Positions 14,360 to 18,037 of a stretch of DNA of 18,037 bases are shown piece after piece. This DNA comes from Erysipelotrichaceae bacterium (lineage in GTDB: Bacteria; Bacillota_I; Bacilli_A; Erysipelotrichales; Erysipelotrichaceae): positions 116,085 to 134,121 of the forward strand of contig DOUE01000007.1 in NCBI GenBank assembly GCA_003520745.1, given 5' to 3'. How positions within the stretch are numbered: the first letter of the stretch is position 1; each line of letters begins with the position of its first letter. A model generated the notes under the pieces. That model saw nothing but the letters and a program-made list of their open reading frames with translations. It did no database searches and was not told the origin of the DNA. The position numbers and the translations under genes were made by a program.

Positions 14360-14650
14360 TTACTCTTCTTTCAATCCGTACTTTTCCAAGTGAAGAAGGA
14401 TGCTTTGATTGATCAGCTTCTGCGTAAACAACTCCCTGTAACGCAGCGTTTTCGTTTTTTCCAACATCCTCAAGGCTTCCAATTGATTCGAGATGTTCTT
14501 TTGATCTAGGATCAAGTCTTGATAGAAATCCTCAAACCGCCCCAACAAGGCGATCGCATCCCCGAAATATCCTTCATCGGTTTGGATAAGTCGGTCGACA
14601 TCCAGGATGTACCGTTGATTATCGGCGGATTTGTGCGTGTATCTTTCCAT
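14360..14650 (-). CDS. Small helical protein of unknown function
   Basis: I do not recognise the family with confidence. The ATG at 14650 gives 96 residues and is preceded by a GAGGGA box; a GTG 36 bases upstream lacks a ribosome-binding site. The N-terminus MERYTHKSADNQRYILDVDRL looks like a short folded or beta segment. From about residue 33 it is predicted by eye to be helical, with heptad-like hydrophobic spacing (AIALLGRFEDFYQDLILDQ, then LEALRMLEKTKTLRYRELF and INQSILLHLEKYGL). No cysteine, no signal peptide and no membrane segment is seen. It is the last gene of a minus-strand unit, 40 bases after the sugar kinase. The opening and the GDAIALLGRFED stretch faintly recall small phage-borne proteins, but this is only a resemblance. 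Coding is supported by its codon use, ribosome-binding site and shared terminator. Confidence 0.7.
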   Translation of the reverse strand: MERYTHKSADNQRYILDVDRLIQTDEGYFGDAIALLGRFEDFYQDLILDQKNISNQLEALRMLEKTKTLRYRELFTQKLINQSILLHLEKYGLKEE

Positions 14651-14690
14651 GGTTCCCTCGCTTTCCTTAGGTTTACTCCAATTCACTCTA

Positions 14691-15623
14691 TCATCCGACC
14701 AACGTAGGTTGGACCTCGTCCCAGTGGGCTAGAATGTCGTCTCTGGTGAACGTTTCACCTCGTTGAATCGAACAAGCCAGCGAACCGCAGATTACCGCGA
14801 CCCGCAGGACATCGTTTAACGGAAGATCCATCGCCAACCCGTAAAGGCATCCCGCCAACATCGCATCGCCGGCACCGGCGGTGCTTTTCAGTTCGACCTT
14901 CAACGCATCCGCCCGATAGGCACGCTCTTTCATTATCAGCAAGCCTCCGTCTTCACCCATCGAAACCAGAACGACCGTGATTCCGTAGGTTTGGATGAGC
15001 TTACGGGAGAACGCGATGATTTCGTGCTCATCCGCCAGCGTAACGTCGAACGCTTCACGCAGTTCGTTCAAGTTGGGTTTGATCAGATACGGTCCGCCGT
15101 CGATTCCCTCGCACAGCGCCTGTAAATCGGCGTCAAGGACGAAACGAGTCCTACCTTTGAATCGGTTCTGGATCTTTCGATAGGTATCGCTTGGGCATCC
15201 GACGGGCAGACTGCCGCTCAAGACGACGTATTCGGAGGAATCGACGGATTCGTCGAATCCGGCGATCCACTCCAAGATTTGGTCTTCCTCGACCTTCATC
15301 CCGGGTTCGTTTAGATCGGTCGTGCTTCGGTTGTGAAGGTCGACGACCTTGGTGTTGGTCCGTGTCGTCGCATCGATCGTTGCGAAATCAACGTCGATAC
15401 CCGACTCGTGAAACAATTCATCCACCCGGTATTGATTCCGCGATCCGATGAAGCCGGTCGCCCGTGTCGGTATGCCCAAGGAATGGAGGGTTCTTGATAC
15501 GTTGATGCCTTTACCGCCGATCGTCTCGATGATCGACGATACGCGGTTGACTTCACCCGGTCGAAAATGGTCTAGATACAATGTCCGGTCGATGGCCGGA
15601 TTCAACGTGACGGTCGTGATCAT
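14691..15623 (-). CDS. PfkB-family sugar-phosphate kinase, FruK/LacC type (probable 1-phosphofructokinase)
   Basis: This subfamily phosphorylates fructose 1-phosphate (FruK) or tagatose 6-phosphate (LacC) with ATP in the cytoplasm. The 310 residues match the family length. Signature 1 is IGGKGINVSRTLHSLG (35-50), preceded by the typical TVTLNPAIDRTLYL opening. TTDLNEPG (101-108) is the sugar-phosphate recognition region of FruK-type enzymes, IKPNLNELREAF lies at 181-192, and signature 2 STAGAGDAMLAG (247-258) carries the anion hole and catalytic base D253. No PTS fructose permease, fruR or lac genes adjoin it, so fructose 1-phosphate versus tagatose 6-phosphate cannot be decided. A tagatose route would bypass galT for galactose 6-phosphate, but galK upstream makes galactose 1-phosphate instead. 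The start overlaps the radical SAM stop (ATGA) and has an AAAGGAG box. Confidence 0.88.
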   Translation of the reverse strand: MITTVTLNPAIDRTLYLDHFRPGEVNRVSSIIETIGGKGINVSRTLHSLGIPTRATGFIGSRNQYRVDELFHESGIDVDFATIDATTRTNTKVVDLHNRSTTDLNEPGMKVEEDQILEWIAGFDESVDSSEYVVLSGSLPVGCPSDTYRKIQNRFKGRTRFVLDADLQALCEGIDGGPYLIKPNLNELREAFDVTLADEHEIIAFSRKLIQTYGITVVLVSMGEDGGLLIMKERAYRADALKVELKSTAGAGDAMLAGCLYGLAMDLPLNDVLRVAVICGSLACSIQRGETFTRDDILAHWDEVQPTLVG

Positions 15624-16474
15624 ACGTTCTCCTTTGGTTTTACGTCGAAGCGCAGTTTATAGGAACAGGCGCGGCAGAGCGCTTCGGAGGGTTTCCGATC
15701 GTTCATCCCCTGGATGAAGTGTCGGTATCGCTTTGAGGTGATCATCGACGCGATCGAAACTTCATCGATGTTCCCCAACGAGATGATCCCGTCGCCGTCA
15801 AGACAGCAGGGGGTCGTCGTCCCGTCGACCAAGATCGCCAGCATCATCAGTCCGGCTTTACATCTTCCGACCGGGTATTTTTCCGAATCGTTGAAGGTCG
15901 GCCATTTAAAGCGGACATCGCTTTGAACGTGGAGGTTTTTCCGGAGCGAATGTCTGAAATATACCCGGGGTTTCGCGTCCAGGTCATATCCGGTCAACGT
16001 CCTAATCAACAAACGGCTGGTGTCATAGTTCTCGGACAAACCGTCCCAGACCCTCAGGCGGATATGCGGATGCGTGCCGTTGATTTGATCTAGCCATGAC
16101 TTCAGGTGGGTCAAGTGAAGCTCGCGTGTCGGGGCGTCGAGTTCGCTGAAGCTATGCAGGCTGATCGTGATCGTTTTTACCGAGGGATGGTTCAAAATAA
16201 GATCGCCATGGATCGGCAGAAGCAGTCCGTTGGTCACCAAATGCACGTTTAATCCATGAGGAAGGGCTTCGTCCAGTGCTTCTTTCAAATACGGACTCAA
16301 CAAGGGTTCGCCTTTCACATGGAAATAGACGTCGCGGGTATGCTTGGCGACTTCACCCATACGCGACTTGATTTCATCGGGACGCAAAAAACGCGTGTTA
16401 CGTCGGTGCGGGGGGCAGAACGTACACGCCAGATTACAGTGGTTGGTAAGCTCAAGGTAGATCCGATTGAACAT
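15620..16474 (-). CDS. Radical SAM protein with SPASM-like C-terminal domain, function unknown
   Basis: Radical SAM enzymes use a [4Fe-4S] cluster to cleave S-adenosylmethionine. The cluster motif is C13-x3-C17-x2-C20 in ELTNHCNLACTFCPPHRR. The GE motif appears as FHVKGEPLLSP (51-61), followed by VTNGLLLPI (80-88) and ISLHSFS (104-110), as in a partial TIM barrel. The C-terminal region has C205, C223, C224, C267 and C270 in GRCKAG, GTTTPCCLD and CRAC, which matches SPASM auxiliary-cluster architecture. The FCPP, HVKGEPLL and PCCLD wording fits a family I know as widespread and uncharacterised in Bacillota. No peptide precursor gene is seen beside it. It overlaps the kinase gene by four bases; AAAGGAGAAACC precedes the ATG. 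Confidence 0.85.
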   Translation of the reverse strand: MFNRIYLELTNHCNLACTFCPPHRRNTRFLRPDEIKSRMGEVAKHTRDVYFHVKGEPLLSPYLKEALDEALPHGLNVHLVTNGLLLPIHGDLILNHPSVKTITISLHSFSELDAPTRELHLTHLKSWLDQINGTHPHIRLRVWDGLSENYDTSRLLIRTLTGYDLDAKPRVYFRHSLRKNLHVQSDVRFKWPTFNDSEKYPVGRCKAGLMMLAILVDGTTTPCCLDGDGIISLGNIDEVSIASMITSKRYRHFIQGMNDRKPSEALCRACSYKLRFDVKPKENV

Positions 16475-16495
16475 GGTTTCTCCTTTATCGGGTTT

Positions 16496-16504
16496 ATCGT
16501 ACCA
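16496..16504 (-). promoter_or_regulatory. Weak candidate extended -10 for the radical SAM unit
   Basis: On the minus strand TGG followed by TACGAT (four of six to TATAAT) lies about 20 bases upstream of the radical SAM start, directly after the terminator of the ABC genes. No recognisable -35 is present. A promoter is needed here only if readthrough of the upstream terminator is low. Confidence 0.22.
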
Positions 16505-16505
16505 T

Positions 16506-16527
16506 AAAAAGAAGCACTTTCGTGCTT
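16506..16527 (-). terminator. Intrinsic terminator of the ABC transporter genes
   Basis: On the minus strand AAGCAC, a GAAA tetraloop and GTGCTT form a 6-bp stem followed by CTTTTT. The left arm starts within the TAA stop codon of the ATPase gene (16526-16528). The stem is short but has a stable loop and a clean T-run. Confidence 0.8.
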
Positions 16528-17257
16528 ATCGTAGATATCTTGAGAGAAAATCCTTCGTGCGCTGGACGGTGGGGGATGTAAAGAGAAGGGCGGGGTCGCC
16601 TTCTTCCACGATGACGCCTTGGTCCATGAAGACGACGCGGTCGGATACTTCCTTCGCGAAGTCCATTTCATGGGTGACGATGATCATCGTCCGTCCTTCA
16701 TCCGCCAGACTGCGGATGACTTGCAGGACTTCGCCGACCATTTCAGGGTCAAGCGCTGATGTCGGTTCGTCGAAAAGCAGGACGCGCGGTTCCATGCACA
16801 AGGCACGGGCGATCGCGACCCGTTGTTTCTGTCCGCCGGACAGTTTGGTGACCGGCGCGTCGGCGAAGGATTCCATCCCGACCTTGGTCAGGAAAGAGAG
16901 CGCCAACTTCACGGCTTCGTCTTTGGGACGCTTGAGCACTTGGGTCTGTCCGATCGTACAGTTTTCAAGCACGCTCATGTGGTTGAATAAGTTGAACGAT
17001 TGGAAAATCATCCCCACATGGGTACGATAGGCGTTGATGCCCTTGATGTTTTCGCGGATGTCTTGGCCTTCGAACCGGATGGTCCCCTGGTCGTAGACCT
17101 CAAGCAGGTTGACGCAGCGCAGAAGGGTGGATTTCCCGCTTCCGCTCGCCCCGATCAAGGAAACGACTTCGCCTTCTTGGATCGTCAGGGAAATGTCCTT
17201 GAGCACTTCAAGTTTGTCGAAACGCTTGGAAAGATGCTCTATTTCGATGATGTTCAT
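16526..17257 (-). CDS. Polar amino-acid ABC transporter ATP-binding protein (GlnQ/ArtM type)
   Basis: This is the cytoplasmic ATPase that powers uptake of a polar amino acid. The 243 residues are typical of the polar amino acid uptake (PAAT) family. Visible motifs are Walker A GASGSGKST (36-44), Q-loop Q86 in GMIFQSFNLFNHMSVLEN, signature LSGGQKQRVAIARAL (139-153), Walker B VLLFDEPTSALD (159-170) and switch histidine H196 in VTHEMDFA. The start lies one base after the permease stop, with AGGAGG of the ribosome-binding site within the permease 3' end, so expression is coupled. Substrate (glutamine, arginine, cystine or another) cannot be read from the ATPase. Confidence 0.95.
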   Translation of the reverse strand: MNIIEIEHLSKRFDKLEVLKDISLTIQEGEVVSLIGASGSGKSTLLRCVNLLEVYDQGTIRFEGQDIRENIKGINAYRTHVGMIFQSFNLFNHMSVLENCTIGQTQVLKRPKDEAVKLALSFLTKVGMESFADAPVTKLSGGQKQRVAIARALCMEPRVLLFDEPTSALDPEMVGEVLQVIRSLADEGRTMIIVTHEMDFAKEVSDRVVFMDQGVIVEEGDPALLFTSPTVQRTKDFLSRYLR

Positions 17258-17258
17258 G

Positions 17259-18037
17259 TTATCTTTCCTCCCGTTTGTTGCCGAAAACCAGGAAAGCGGT
17301 GGATGTGCTGGACGGTCCGTTTTGGACCGGCATGTTCATCTTGCGCTCGATGATTTTCAGGATCATGGTCGTTGAATAGGTCAAAATGAGATAGATGATG
17401 GCCGAAACCAAAAACGTATCCTGGACGCGATAGGTGATGCCCGCGACGGAGGTGGTTTGGAAATAGAGCTCCGTGACGCCGATGACGTTGAGCACCGAAG
17501 TGTCCTTGATGTTGACGACGAATTCGTTCCCGATGGCCGGGAACGCGTTGCGGATCGCCTGGGGCAAAACCACATGGCGCATGGTCTGGAAATTGTTCAT
17601 GCCGATGGAGCGCGCCGCTTCGTTTTGACCCTTATCCAACGATTGGATCCCCGCCCGGACGATCTCCGCCATATACGCCCCGGTATTGACCGAGACGACG
17701 AAAATCCCGGCGACCAGCTTCGTCCAATGGAACACGGGACGCAGTGCATAGAAGAGAAACATCGCCTGAACGATCATCGGCGTCCCGCGGAAAACTTCCA
17801 CGTAGATGCCCGAGACGAGTTTGACCAGGCGGATCAAGAACGTCTTGAATTTGTTGTCCATCGTACTTTCGGGGAGAGAGCGCAGGATGCCGACCCCCAG
17901 ACCGATGAATAAACCGATGATCGTACCACTCAAAGCGATCAGAAGCGTGGTTTTCGTCCCTGCCCAAAATAGGGGGCCATACTTCTGTAAAATGTATAAC
18001 GCCCCCCCGAAAAGATCGGAGGGGAGTTTCGTAAGCA
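17259..18037 (-). CDS. Polar amino-acid ABC transporter permease (5' end outside window)
   Basis: This membrane subunit pairs with the ATPase encoded next to it. About 258 residues are visible and the frame stays open to the right edge; the TTG at 17933 is an internal codon, because the preceding residues (ILQKYGPLFWAGTKTTLLIAL) are themselves the conserved start of a PAAT permease. Membrane segments by eye: TTLLIALSGTIIGLFIGLGVG, MIVQAMFLFYAL, LVAGIFVVSVNTGAYMAEIV and a C-terminal AIIYLILTYSTTMIL. The cytoplasmic EAA loop that docks on the ATPase is EAARSIGMNNFQTMRHVVLPQA, followed by FPAIGNEFVVNIKDTSVLNVIG. Whether a substrate-binding domain is fused upstream, as happens in this family, cannot be seen. 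Confidence 0.93.
   Translation of the reverse strand, partial: LTKLPSDLFGGALYILQKYGPLFWAGTKTTLLIALSGTIIGLFIGLGVGILRSLPESTMDNKFKTFLIRLVKLVSGIYVEVFRGTPMIVQAMFLFYALRPVFHWTKLVAGIFVVSVNTGAYMAEIVRAGIQSLDKGQNEAARSIGMNNFQTMRHVVLPQAIRNAFPAIGNEFVVNIKDTSVLNVIGVTELYFQTTSVAGITYRVQDTFLVSAIIYLILTYSTTMILKIIERKMNMPVQNGPSSTSTAFLVFGNKREER

Noticed and set aside
1..18037. Novel defence or mobile system
   Set aside because: I checked both strands for integrase, transposase, toxin-antitoxin, restriction, CRISPR and retron-like elements and saw none; no tRNA or rRNA gene was recognised either.

Overview
The window comes from a low-G+C-type Gram-positive lineage (Bacillota/Mycoplasmatota side of the tree), although its own base composition looks balanced, at about half G+C by eye. 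Three features support this: a Gram-positive PolC-type replicative polymerase directly upstream of rimP-nusA-rnpM-ylxQ-infB-rbfA; a long charged tail on NusA and a short IF2, both typical of mollicute-type proteins; and plsX directly abutting rnc. TGG encodes Trp and TGA is used as a stop (plsX, galK, the sugar kinase), so this is not a UGA=Trp mycoplasma. A deep-branching, standard-code relative of the mollicutes (Acholeplasma/Izemoplasma/Erysipelotrichia-like) is my best inference, not a proof.

Layout, plus strand: 3' part of plsX (phospholipid synthesis) overlapping rnc (RNase III), then galM and galK (galactose entry) as a tightly packed run. A 73-bp gap holds a perfect 10-bp inverted repeat over a likely promoter. 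A GltD-like NADPH/FAD/Fe-S oxidoreductase and polC follow, with polC starting at TTG. A 93-bp gap holds a good sigma-A-type promoter and a short hairpin with an interrupted T-tract, then the rimP-nusA-rnpM-ylxQ-infB-rbfA operon (ribosome maturation, transcription elongation/termination, translation initiation). A bidirectional intrinsic terminator at 14332-14358 closes it.

Layout, minus strand (read from right to left): an amino-acid ABC transporter permease (running off the right edge) and its ATPase end in an intrinsic terminator that overlaps the ATPase stop codon. A second unit then encodes a radical SAM/SPASM protein overlapping a FruK/LacC-type sugar-phosphate kinase, followed by a small helical protein of unknown function that runs up to the shared terminator.

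This is mostly a core-genome region. I see no CRISPR array, insertion sequence, tRNA, rRNA, toxin-antitoxin or defence system. No gap longer than 300 bases lacks a gene. The best leads are regulatory (the hairpin leader ahead of rimP-nusA, the palindrome ahead of gltD-polC) and architectural (the NusA tail, the radical SAM/kinase pair).
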